Shown here: in pieces, positions 24,101-36,100 of the stretch
How positions within the stretch are numbered: the first letter of the stretch is position 1
How the letters are laid out: the number at the start of each line of letters is the position of its first letter
NCBI RefSeq assembly: GCF_032062135.1
Contig: NC_092868.1
Coordinates: forward strand, 45,449,603 to 45,513,602
Source of the DNA: Pyxicephalus adspersus
Lineage: Eukaryota; Chordata; Amphibia; Anura; Pyxicephalidae
Reading direction: 5' to 3'
DNA length: 64,000 nucleotides
The notes under the pieces: generated by a model
Told to the model about the DNA's origin: nothing
Databases searched by the model: none
Seen by the model: only the letters and a program-made list of their open reading frames with translations
Translations under genes and position numbers: made by a program

Positions 24101-27100
24101 CATCTTGTTATTTTTGGCTGTTGATACACTTTAAATGTTATAGAGGGTTAGCAATCCAGAGCCGGGCAGACCTTTCACTCAAAAAAGCCATATGCTGAAG
24201 GATCTGATGATCTCCAAATCCAGCCAGGACATGTCCCTTTCCCTCCATCTATTTGTTTGATGAGTAGATAAGGTGCACTAACTGGTGGTCTAAAGTTCTC
24301 TTTTTAATATGGAGAAAGGGGAACGATTGTCCATCCTTCGCAGAGATTTTCTCAGATGTCGAAAAAATGTGTTTATGAAATATCAGCTTTCTCGTTCGTA
24401 TTTCCATAGACGTTGTCTGTGGTATTTAAAGAGATTCCACCTTTCAGCGGTATGACAATAAAGATGATGGAGCGTTTGACAATGTTCTATAAGTAGCTGA
24501 GGACTGTCACCTGTACTTCAGCACTCACTTCTTGCAACACTCTGTTATGACATTGTATACTAATCTTACTCCTTCAGTGCTCGGCTGGATTATAGAGAAG
24601 GCACGGCTGGCCTGCGAACCTTTCAGTAATGTGGGAAGGGAAGAGCTGCTTCCTTTTGTATGCTTCTGCTGTTTTATACATTTTTTGGAAGAATATCTTA
24701 AAGAATCTAAAGGAATTTTGATGATATATTAGTAAATAAGGTAATTTATACCCAATATAGTTCTATTCAAGGGCCCGCAGTGCATTTCAAGGTAAAATAT
24801 AATGAGGGGATAAATGCCTATCTCAAGACAAATACTAGTTCCTGATTACCCCTGCCTGCCTCCTTTCAACATCATTCATTATTATTATTCTCATATACCT
24901 GAGTATAAACCTAGGTTTTTTTTTCCCCTCAAAATGCCAATAAAATAATCTTGGTTTATGCTGAGGATACCCCAGTAGGTGGTGCTGTGTCTTTGTGTGT
25001 AATAAACAAGGTAGGGGAGTTTGTTACAAAGTTTACATGGGGACACTGTGCCATCTATTGATGACTGACAACCATGCACAAGATAATATTTAAAAGCAAG
25101 TGACCCATCTTAATCAACTCAAATGTACAAGTTACTTAACCTGAAAAAAGGAGAGAAAAACAAACGAAGGGAGATCATTTGATTTGTTTTTCCATTTAAA
25201 AAACTGTTTTAAAAATACCACACTATGGATTTATTTATTCACATTCTTTTTTGTTCATTTCTGTTGATCTTTGTTTTGAATGTTGACAGTGATAGCCACA
25301 TTTTGTGCCCTGGGTTTATACTCAAGTCAAAGTAATTTCCTGTACTTTCAGATAAAAATAGATCTGTTTATATTCTGATTTGGTTTATATTCGAGTATAT
25401 TAATTACGTAGCTAAATCTACCATTCAAGGCTCTTGGAAGGACTCCTTGCTGGGGGGTGCTAATCAAGTGCTGCACCCTTGCCAAACTGTCTCTGCTTGC
25501 TGATGTCATCACTGCTGCATTTTACTTCCCAATCATAACAGCTGCTGGATAGTCAATAGGAAGTGTTCATAAGGACCCCCTGGTATACTAGATCTTAACC
25601 TAATTTTTTAAATTTTTCACTGGTATTTATTATACTGGGGCATTGGGGTGCCATTCTAATGCAGTAACACACTTCCTGTCCTTGGGTGACAACTCTTGCA
25701 CATAATTGAATTGATACAGAAGCAGTGTTGTCACCCTAGGACAGAATTATAGAATGACTCCTCATCTTCTTTATAACATACAAGGAGGTGTACCATTTTA
25801 TGGGACAGCTAGGAACAACCATCGATATTACCATTCAACATAAATGGCTGCTTGTAGGGCATCTTTCATCTCTCATATCATCCGTAATTCATTGAAAGAA
25901 TCTGTAAAACAGGAAGCCAGAAATTGTGGTTTCAGGGGCATTTTGTGGAATCACATGGAAATCATTCTTATTAGATGAAGGAAATGTCCCGCTATGGCCT
26001 GTGAACTGCGGGCCGACCGGTCATTTCACTGCTTACTGAAAGAGCGCTAATAATCTTTCCAAAAGTTGTTCTTAGTAAATAGAGCGTGACCACTAACTGA
26101 CTTTATGCTCCGGACTGGGCTAAAGTTACATTTCACAGAGCAATGTGTTTGCTTTAATGCATGGACTGTTAGCACACATGTCAGTATGTGAACGGGATGG
26201 CTGCAATAGTGTTACGAAAATCCATTTGTTATTTGTCGCTGGTATGAAGTGAGCCAAATACGCAGGGAGAACTTCCACTAATAATGATAATGAAGGATTG
26301 GCCCTCTGAAATGCCGTTGGGTCCCGGGACAATTTTTGGAGCAGCCTTGTGGAGAGTGAGAAGGTGTTACAAATTGTATAACCCTGTACAGTGCTTTGTG
26401 ATATTCAGACAGCGCTCTGTTGTGTGACAAGAATGATATTTAGATTATATCAGTGTGTAAAGTGCGGTGTGATATTTCAGGGTCCATCCAAGTGTTGTGT
26501 GTGATATAGAGACCATCCAAGTGTTGTGTGNNNNNNNNNNNNNNNNNNNNNNNNNNNNNNNNNNNNNNNNNNNNNNNNNNNNNNNNNNNNNNNNNNNNNN
26601 NNNNNNNNNNNNNNNNNNNNNNNNNNNNNNNNNNNNNNNNNNNNNNNNNNNNNNNNNNNNNNNNNNNNNNNNNNNNNNNNNNNNNNNNNNNNNNNNNNNN
26701 NNNNNNNNNNNNNNNNNNNNNNNNNNNNNNNNNNNNNNNNNNNNNNNNNNNNNNNNNNNNNNNNNNNNNNNNNNNNNNNNNNNNNNNNNNNNNNNNNNNN
26801 NNNNNNNNNNNNNNNNNNNNNNNNNNNNNNNNNNNNNNNNNNNNNNNNNNNNNNNNNNNNNNNNNNNNNNNNNNNNNNNNNNNNNNNNNNNNNNNNNNNN
26901 NNNNNNNNNNNNNNNNNNNNNNNNNNNNNNNNNNNNNNNNNNNNNNNNNNNNNNNNNNNNNNNNNNNNNNNNNNNNNNNNNNNNNNNNNNNNNNNNNNNN
27001 NNNNNNNNNNNNNNNNNNNNNNNNNNCAAGTGTTGTGTGTGATATAGAGACCATCCAAGTGTTGTGTGTGATATAGAGACCATCCAAGTGTTTTGTTACA

Positions 27101-30100
27101 TATAGGAGTCCATCTGAGTGTTGTGTGACAAACAGGGACCCATCCAAGATTTGTGTGATATTTGGGATTCATCTAAGTATTGTGTGACATATTGGGATTC
27201 ATGTGAGTGTTGCACAAAGCGTACAGAGCTATCCAAGTGTTGTGTGAGATATAGGGATCCATCCAGGTGTTGTATGACATGCAGGCACTTATCCAAGTGT
27301 TGTGGGGCATGTAAGGGAACAAGATGAGTTTTGAGTGAGATCCATCCAAATATTGTGTGAGATATTGTGAGTGAATCTGAGTGCTGTGTGACATACAGAG
27401 ATCCATCCAAGTGTTGTGTGACATGTTGGGATCCATGCAAATGTTGTGTGATATGTTGGGATCCATCAGGATGTTGTGTTACAACAGCAATTCTCACACA
27501 AATTATATACCAATCTTTGTGACATAGAGAACCATCCGAGTGTTGTTTGACAATTAGGGGAGCATTACGGTGTTGTGACTTGTAGGGACCCATCCACATG
27601 TTGTGTTACATATAGGGATCTATCTGTGTATTGTGTGACATATAGGGATCTATCCAAGTATTGTGTGACATGTAGGGATCCATCTGTGTGTGTTTTGTGA
27701 CGTGTAGGGATCCATCTGTGTGTGTTTTGGGACGTGTAGGGATCCATCTGTGTGTGTTTTGTGACATCTGTGTGTGTTTTGTGACGTGTAGGGATCCATC
27801 TGTGTGTGTTTTGGGACGTGTAGGGATCCATCTGTGTGTGTTTTGTGACGTGTAGGGATCTATCTGTGTGTTGTGTGGCATATAGGGATCTATCCAAGTA
27901 TTGTGTGACATGTAGGGATCCATCTGTGTGTGTTTTGTGACGTGTAGGGATCTATCAGTGTGTTGTGTGGCATATAGGGATCTAGCCACGTATTGTGTGA
28001 CATGTAGGGATCCATCTGTGTGTTGTGTGACAGCAGAAATTCTCAGCCAAAATATAAAACACTGTAACTCAGTAGTGGCCACCTTTCGGGGCCTCAAGTG
28101 TGGCATCTAACATTACCAAAGGGCCACACACCTTGTTCAACAATTGTAAAGCAACAAAAAGCTGTCAGAAAGGCAGACATATAAAGGAGATGATCAGAGA
28201 CTGTTAACATGCTGAGTAGAAAAGCCTATCCCTGCTAGATTACTGCAGAGTGCAATCCCTTGTTCTGTATGTAGAAGCAGCGGTCTTTCTGCAGAGATGT
28301 GACATGCCCCCTATATATTTTGCTTTGGATAAAGCGGGAGAAGGGTTAGCATGTTTGTGAATTGCAGTCTTTTCAATAGCAGACATTGTTTCTCTTTCCT
28401 GTATCCAGATTAGAATAAATTGTGGCCAGAATTGGGCTCTTCCCTGCACAGATTTTCATTTGCTCATATTCGATGGGTAAGGGGCTACAAACTGGCATCC
28501 AGAAAGCTGGTTGGGGCTACATTTAGTAACGGGTAACTTTATCAATAATATTTTAGCTGGCACAGAATCTCCTGAGCCAGGGCTGAGCGGGGAGCAAGGT
28601 AACCCGATCGATATTATAAAGTGCCTGCAGCCTCCTTATTTGGGCGCCTCCAGCAGATGGTAAAGTCATCACCTGGTATCACTGGCAGGAAGCAGGTCCA
28701 GGCGAAGTGTTAGGGCACGGGAATCTCAAACATATACAGAAGATAAATTGGATTTTTGGCCAGCTGCGGAAAGGAAGTTTAAAATATTTGAAGCCCTTTA
28801 AATACCAGGTGGGCAAGCCTGAAATATGGAAACATTGCTGTAGGGACAGAGGGCACGTTCAGTGCCAAGTGTGCCTGACTTTACCACACTTTATCTAACA
28901 CTTGTAAAAGGTAAAAGATCAAGAAGAACAAAATGCTTGCACTTTGGGGGATAAGTGTATTCTGGAAATCATCATTTCTTGGGTAGTGCCGCCTCAGTCT
29001 GGTTGAAGGTTTGAATCGTTCTGAAACAAGATTTACTTTGCCAGGTGCTTCAGTGGTAAGGTAAAAACACTACTGTGATGTAGGAAGCCCCTGACACCTG
29101 TGTACATTCACACTGTATGAATACATGGGGCAGTATTCTCCCTGGAAATTTTTCTGTAGGAGGGTGGTGACCCCGGTATTGTGACTTTAACAGCCTTCTT
29201 GTTTTTTCATAAATACCCAGTGTTGTCCCCGGCCTCTTTTAGTTGGGCGAACCCCCCAGCATTTTTTAGTAACCACCTAAAAACAGCCGGTGGTTACTGA
29301 AAAAGTTATCAGCAACTTTATAACTGCTCTTATGCGTTCTGTTTGCCATAATTGGCAAGCTGATTGGCACTATAGATTGCCAGAAAGTAGAGAATGCCAT
29401 AGGCCACAATGCCGATCAGTGGAGTTTTCTCAAACACCTGATCACTATAGTTTAGAAAGATTTGCAGAGTGTGACAACTTACTGGAGATTATATATATTA
29501 TTGGTGTGGGTTGCAGTTTCGGAGACATTGCCTTGTTAGAGATTTATCTATAAGACAAGCCCAGGAATTCCAGCATTAACACATAATTTATGGCCAAGCT
29601 TCTCCAGCAAAATGAAATGATGAACATATATAGAATCTTCCATTATTACAGTGGGTGGGGGGTGGGAGGGCTCCAGGCACTGTTTGAGGAAGGGAGGTGG
29701 CGGGGGCAGGAATGGCGTTTTACAATGCAATGAGTTTAGTTTAACATCTGTGAACAGGAGAAATCTATACAGAGGACATCATTCTGAAAATGTTCTTTGC
29801 CTGGCCTGATATGGGCATATTGGCAATGGAATCAGATAAAGTCTGAAGTCCTGGTCTGGATACCTTGCTCTGGGGATGTATCATTTGTGCAAATAGAAGT
29901 ACAATTAAAGAGTTCCTCTCCCTCTTATAGTATGTAGCGGAGTAGTTAAGGACAAAGGATTTTTAGGTGCAAAAATTATTTAAGTATTGATACATATTAG
30001 TTTTCATACAGAATTATCATACATATATCAAATAAACAAATATCCAGTTCAGTTTTCGTTTCACTGGAGTATATAAACTAGACATAGAGTCCTAACTATA

Positions 30101-33100
30101 TTGCAGTGAGTAACAGTGTCAGTCTGTGTCCCGATGCGTTACGTCTCACTGGGCTTCCCCAGGGGAGTGTATTGGTACACTGGACATTCATGCAAATGGG
30201 CTATTTAGGATCAAGGGGTCCATTTACAAAACGTGAGCTTATCAGGTAATAGGACCCCAATCTGCTGTCAGATAGAGCTAGCCAATGCTTATTTTTAGGA
30301 CAGGCTAAGAATAGGGGCATTCTTCCTAATGCCCTTACTGTACCCCCTTTTTTAATGGGTAGGGCAAAAACTCTTTGCTCATAGACCACTAGTTGACTAT
30401 GTCCACCACTGGCCTCCAGGATCAAATGCCAGGTATGGAGGCCTCCTTGGTTGCAAAGATAAGCAAAGGCACATTGGGCCAAACTTATTAAAATGTATTA
30501 AAAGACTGGAGAAGATAGACATTCATGGGAGAACCTGTGTGATCTTGCAAATCTGGAATTGAAATCCAGGATTGAAAATATTTTGCCAACTAATAGCAAA
30601 TGATTTCCACTCCAGGTTTGAAATAGACACTATTTGTATCAGATGATTACCTTCCATGGTTCCCAGTTAGGTGGCTTAGAAATCACGGTTATTTGGCAAG
30701 CGGTTGTCTTCATCCCATCCCCCCAGAAGCCCTGAATCGCATGCCATGCCTTGGATTAAGCTCTGTTTTGGGCAGCCCTTCTACCACCGAGGAACCCTTA
30801 AAATAATTTTCAGGTCTCTCTGAACCTATTGGGGGGCCAATTTGAAAAGAGATTCTTGCACTGGTGACCAGTGGAAAGAACGCCCCCCTGCAGTGGTGGG
30901 TGGAATAACACTTTTAGAAGCACTTAAACATCGTTGGAGTAATTCAGTTGGCTCCACCAAGTGGCGTTGGCCCCAGAACTATGCAGACATCATCAAATGG
31001 GAGCCATAGTTCAAGGAGGAACCATTTTAGGAACCCTGGTTGAGGACAGCTGATTTAGGGTTAACTGGTTTCACATGGCTGGCCAACAGAAGTTAAAAAA
31101 CTTCAGCTTATTCACTAAACTAGGTGAATGTTCCAATGTGGAATCTTAAATCTGGAAACTCCCTTTAAGTGAGCATTTTTTAGGGTTGTATCTTGAAGAT
31201 GTTTGTAAGCGATTACAAAACAGCAGCGGTATGGCAGCTGCAAGCTGGCACACATACCCGCGCTCTGCTTATTTTGGCTGACTCCGGCGACCTTTGGCTT
31301 TTCCTAGTAGGACTTGGATACAGCAGTAATCAGGATTTCTGACAAGATAGATTCAGAGTGAGGAATGCACATCCCTAACAGTACGAGCAGCAGATAGAGG
31401 GGGGAAAGTTGCCGACTTGTAAGCATGAGGGCGGATCATTGCCCAAACTTCCTGCAAGATATCTCAGAATGGGGGCCATTGATCATCAGGCAGGAGACAG
31501 ATGGGCTGTCAGTCGGCCAAGTTTACTCTTACAGGCCGGCCGAAGATTTTCCAGTGCGGAAGAAAAGTTGAATTGTCAGCTCTGGAGAACAAATTTAAAG
31601 GTGTATTACCCTGATATCATTATCCATGCCTGATTTTGTATACACTGCATGCACTTTTATAACTCCACCATGCCCATGTACTATACATGTACATATAAGG
31701 GGCCCATTCACACCCACCATGCCCTAGGGTGAGGACATTTACTTACTTTATGTATGGAGGAGCAACCTTGGCACCACAGTGTGTAAGAGCTACAGAGCAC
31801 CTTCCCTCATTTGCATGGCATGGTACTTGCTTCATTCACCACACCACTACACATGGACCCAGTGACAAAATAAATAGTCTATACTTCTGAGTAGGGATGA
31901 GCGAGCAAGTTTTTAACACTCGATCTTGCGGCGAATTCAGCCGTTCTTGCTTACCGAAATTGTAAGCGAGAATGGTCGGTGTAAATTCGCAAATCGAGCT
32001 CGAATTGTTATAAAAAAAAAAAAAGATTGTGGGGTGCGCTGATCAATGAATGCAGCCCCGCCTGCATTCATTGATCAGCTCAGTGTGCGATACCCGGCAC
32101 TAAAGGTTAAATGGGTTACAAATTTCCCCATTAAATTTCCAAGAGATACTTGTCCCCAGTTAACCTCTAGTGCTGGGGATCGCAAACAGGATTCCCAGGG
32201 CTGCAAGAATGATTGAAGCTCTGAGAATCCACTGCTATCCCGGGGCACTAGTGGTTTTATAACCTCTAGTGCCCGGGGATCTTCTCAATAAATGCGGCCG
32301 TGGCAAGGTTAACCTCTAGTCCCCCAGGCATCGCAAACAGAAGGCTTCCCAGGGAATCCTGTAAATCCTTCTGAGTATGGAAGAGCATGTCACTAACTCC
32401 ATGTGATAATACGCAGCATACTGGGGACTGAATACTGGGAACTGGACATTGAGGACTGGACACTGGGTACTTATCATTAGTGTTGGTCGAATATCTCACT
32501 ATTTGATACGACAGCTATTCGATCGAATAGGGGATATTGTTCGGGTGATCGAATGCCGAATTTGAACACAATTAAAGTCAATGGTTAAAAAATTCGGGTT
32601 TTTTTTCAGGACTGTGAAGAACTGCCAGAGCAATCAGGGGAGCAGAGCTGACAGCCTCGCTCCCCTGGTTGCTCTTGCAGCCCTTTACTAGTTGTATGTG
32701 TTCAAGGATAGAGTTTCTGTATCCAAGAAAACAGAAGTCCTGTGTTCCTGGATAGATAAGCTTTATCCAGGAATAAGGATAGTGCTCCCTGATTGGCTGA
32801 GGAATGCTTTCCCCAGCCAATCAGAGAGCACTGGAGGTATTGAATGGGGATGTTCATTGAATGTTCTCAATGAATTCGACCAGGGGCGCATTCATTGAGA
32901 AGATTCCCAGGGCACTAGAGTCTAAATGGGGAACAGTCTCCCCATTCATTCACTTCTAGTGCTCTGTGATTGGCTGGGGAAAGGAAAGTCCTGATGACGC
33001 TTGAGCTGTCATCAAGGTTTACCTTTCCTCAGCCAATCACAGAGCACTGAAGGTGATGAATGGGGAGACTTGTCCCCATTTAACCTCTAGTGCCCGGGGA

Positions 33101-36100
33101 TCCCACACTAACAGGAGGATTCCCACTTCAAAAAAATACTATTTAACCCCACAAATGGCATTGATCATGTGACTTTTTGGAGCAGAAAGTTGGGAGAAAT
33201 GTTGGGGGTATCTTGGCGATCAGCATTAGGCCGCCTTCAGACGACCTTCTTTTGACTTCTGTGGTCAACCAGCACTGGTATCAGTAAAAGTCAGCTGTTG
33301 AAATAGATTTTTCAGACGTTGTAGGCGGGGCGTTTTTTCAGTGCTTTTATAGACTTCCAACCTCTTCGTCTCCCAAAGGCCAATAACAAACATTATAGAC
33401 CAACAATGAAAAATTGGCTCCGGAGAGCGGGTATCCACACAGTCAACAAATGCCCGTGTAAATGTAACCTAAATCTCCCAGTACAGAGTATTCTCATCTC
33501 ACACCGCCGAGATCGCTGGAACATCCAGAACGGCCGGTTACAAGTCATTTACTCATCTGTTGCCAAAACATCTCCGAGCTCCGTCAGGGAACACAGAACA
33601 CGTTGAAACACTCTGTCAACGCAACCCTAACTAACATGGCTGCCAGCTCCCTGCACATCTGATACCGGGGAATGGGAACCTGCAACACCGAGAGCCTGAA
33701 GAATACAAAAAACTTTCCAGCTTCTCTTCAGAGGTTGTTTGTGCAATTCCATCAAATCGCTGCTCGCAAAGCGTCAATGGGCCCATTGGTCTGCAGCCAC
33801 TATTGCCAAAATTTCCAGATTAATTTCTGTATATTATTTAGGATTAGAGAATAATAATTCAGTTTTTAGTCCTTCTTTATCAGTTTTTTTCGTCTTTTTT
33901 TTTTGCCTTTTATTCCTTCATGCTACAAAAAGTTGGGTCTTTGAGGGCCCATAGTGTTTCTCCAGGACCAATCAGTGCTCAGCTTCAAAAGGACTGCTGG
34001 GTGGGCGGGGCTTTTACCATAGCACACAGCATACATTAGTGCACGCTACCCTCTCACACTGCCCCCTGCAGGATCCAGTTGCTTCTACAGCCACCACCAC
34101 TTCCAGGTCCCACAATGCTCCTCTTCAGTTATTGGACAGCCACTAATGATGTGATTCTGTGGGGGTCACATCACCCTGGCACAATATACTGCATTAGATG
34201 TATCCTGGCATACAATAACATTGAGAAGATGCAAGAGGTGCCATGCAATGTGGTGCACTGAACGGCTTCAGATGATCACATAATGATAATTGTGGCATGT
34301 CATGAAGTTAATCTTGCTATTACAGGTCCTCTTTAACTTTGTAGACAAAAATTCAGCATTGCTCAGAGCTGGGTGGGAATCCTAATGATGCCAGGGCCCT
34401 GATTTTCCACTGCTGATTACTAAGCAAAGTCAATATAAAATGTCACTTGTGTATCACATGGGTGTATTCTCTGGGCAGTGCCATGGAATGCCATGTACCA
34501 GCTGCACCAGCTCCATTCCTAATCTGTTCACTGTGTTTGTGTTGTAGGTACCTGGCAAAACTGTCGTCGGTGGGCAGCATATCGGAGGAGGAGACATGTG
34601 AGAAGCTGAAGGGGTTAATCCAGCGCCAAGTGCAGATGTGTAAGAGGAATCTGGAAGTCATGGATTCGGTCAGGCGCGGCGCCCAGCTGGCCATCGAGGA
34701 GTGCCAGTACCAGTTCCGGAATCGGAGGTGGAATTGCTCCACACTGGACACGCTGCCAGTATTTGGCAAGGTGGTGACACAAGGTAATAAATGTCCTTTG
34801 GATGAAACCCTAACAATAAGTTGATCTGTTAAGGCAAAACTCCGGTTCAAAAAAATAAAAGAATAAAACCAGCCTTAGCTCAGTGTAAATAATTCTCCTG
34901 CAGTACCTTTTCCTAACACTTGATGTCCTCAGTCTGGCAGCCAGCATTCCTTGAGCCCCATTGTGCATGGACAGTGAAAAGAAAAGCAGCAACACAGTGA
35001 TGAGCTAATCTCTCTCAATCTGCTCTCTCCTCCTATCAGCATGCTGTTTGTCAGCATATTATCTGAGCGGCTTCCTGTGCTGCTTCTTTCTCTAAAACTC
35101 CAGCCTTGCTGAACAAAGGCTGGCACCAGGTCACATTCAGTTACTTGCATCTAAAAATACATTTATTATATTTCCAGAGCTGCTTCTGGGTTTCAGCTTT
35201 AAGTAAACCATTAAAACCTATTTATTATATTTAATAAGTAAAAAAATAATTAACAGCTATTTTCTCAGCTATTAACTTCCTGTGCTCTCTGCTGCATTCC
35301 TATAAGTTACTATTTCTGAGTACTACAGCACCCCCCCCCCCTTCTATGTTAAAGGTGGGAAGAGGGACGGGGTTCTGTAGTCCTATTTGGTTTCTGTTGT
35401 CCTGATACAGGACAGGAAGTTTGTTACTGGCAGGATCACCAGGGAAAAATAAAGGTGCTCGTTATACCCCCTAACGGGGAATTCTTGCGTCTGTGCACCT
35501 GCTGTGACCACAATAAGGGTTTCTTCTCATCCTGCTGGGTTTTGGATCATGGAAAATATTTTAGTAGATCCATACAATCACATTAGCGGCTTTATCCTTC
35601 CCAGGGGGCTACAATGAAGGTGACCCCTTTATAAAGGAGGGTGACACCATCATTTAGCTCTGGGAAGGCAGCAAGGCAAAACAAAAACCTGAGCAAGAGT
35701 TTTGAAAGCAGCTCCATGTGTTTCCAATGACAGTGATTGATTCACCACCAGAGAATGTTCGGTGAACCTCAGATTCACTACTTTATATATACACCCCTAT
35801 GATTTACATTGACAGCAACGATGTGGAGCGGATGGATCGGCCATGGGTGGGGTCATCCTTTACAATACTTATAAATATTGATTTACAGGGGTGACCTTTA
35901 CTATTCTAAAATTTTGGACACTTGCAACAGGTTTTCCCTCAAATATCCGCCCACAATGAACAAATCTGTTTATGGTGGAGGGGGTGTATCACATGCTACT
36001 GTCCATGATATATCTTCTCTTTCACCCGAGCACTGGTGTCACCAGCTGATTTCCATATATTCCTATTGTTATGTCCTGTGCCCTGGCCCCAGCTTTTTAT

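Larger units (their letters stand above)
12037..34547 (+). other. WNT4: WNT4 intron 1 (about 22.5 kb)
   Basis: Bounded by GTAAGT and a TTGTAG acceptor. It holds L2 and SINE fragments, TATC, TTTC and AT microsatellites (14.3-18.2 kb), foldback repeats (20.0, 21.7, 30.5 kb), an hAT-like MITE (30.8 kb), the ~30-bp minisatellite (26.46-28.05 kb) and a palindrome-rich composite repeat (31.9-33.1 kb). Low-repeat islands listed separately are candidate enhancers. The other stretches (for example 12.1-13.5, 16.0-17.1, 23.0-24.2, 24.9-25.9, 28.7-30.1, 33.1-34.5 kb) show no gene I can support. Confidence 0.9.

Noticed and set aside
27600..28020. CRISPR-like direct repeats
   Set aside because: Units are contiguous and diverged with no unique spacers, and the genome is vertebrate; it is a minisatellite.
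26440..28106. Long open frames on both strands with 10-residue periodic peptides ([14 protein letters not shown])
   Set aside because: They arise from a ~30-base minisatellite whose unit is near a multiple of three; many frames on both strands are open at once and part is assembly gap. No coding signature.
34443..34850. 135-codon minus-strand open frame opposite WNT4 exon 2
   Set aside because: Antisense shadow of a conserved coding exon; no recognisable protein.
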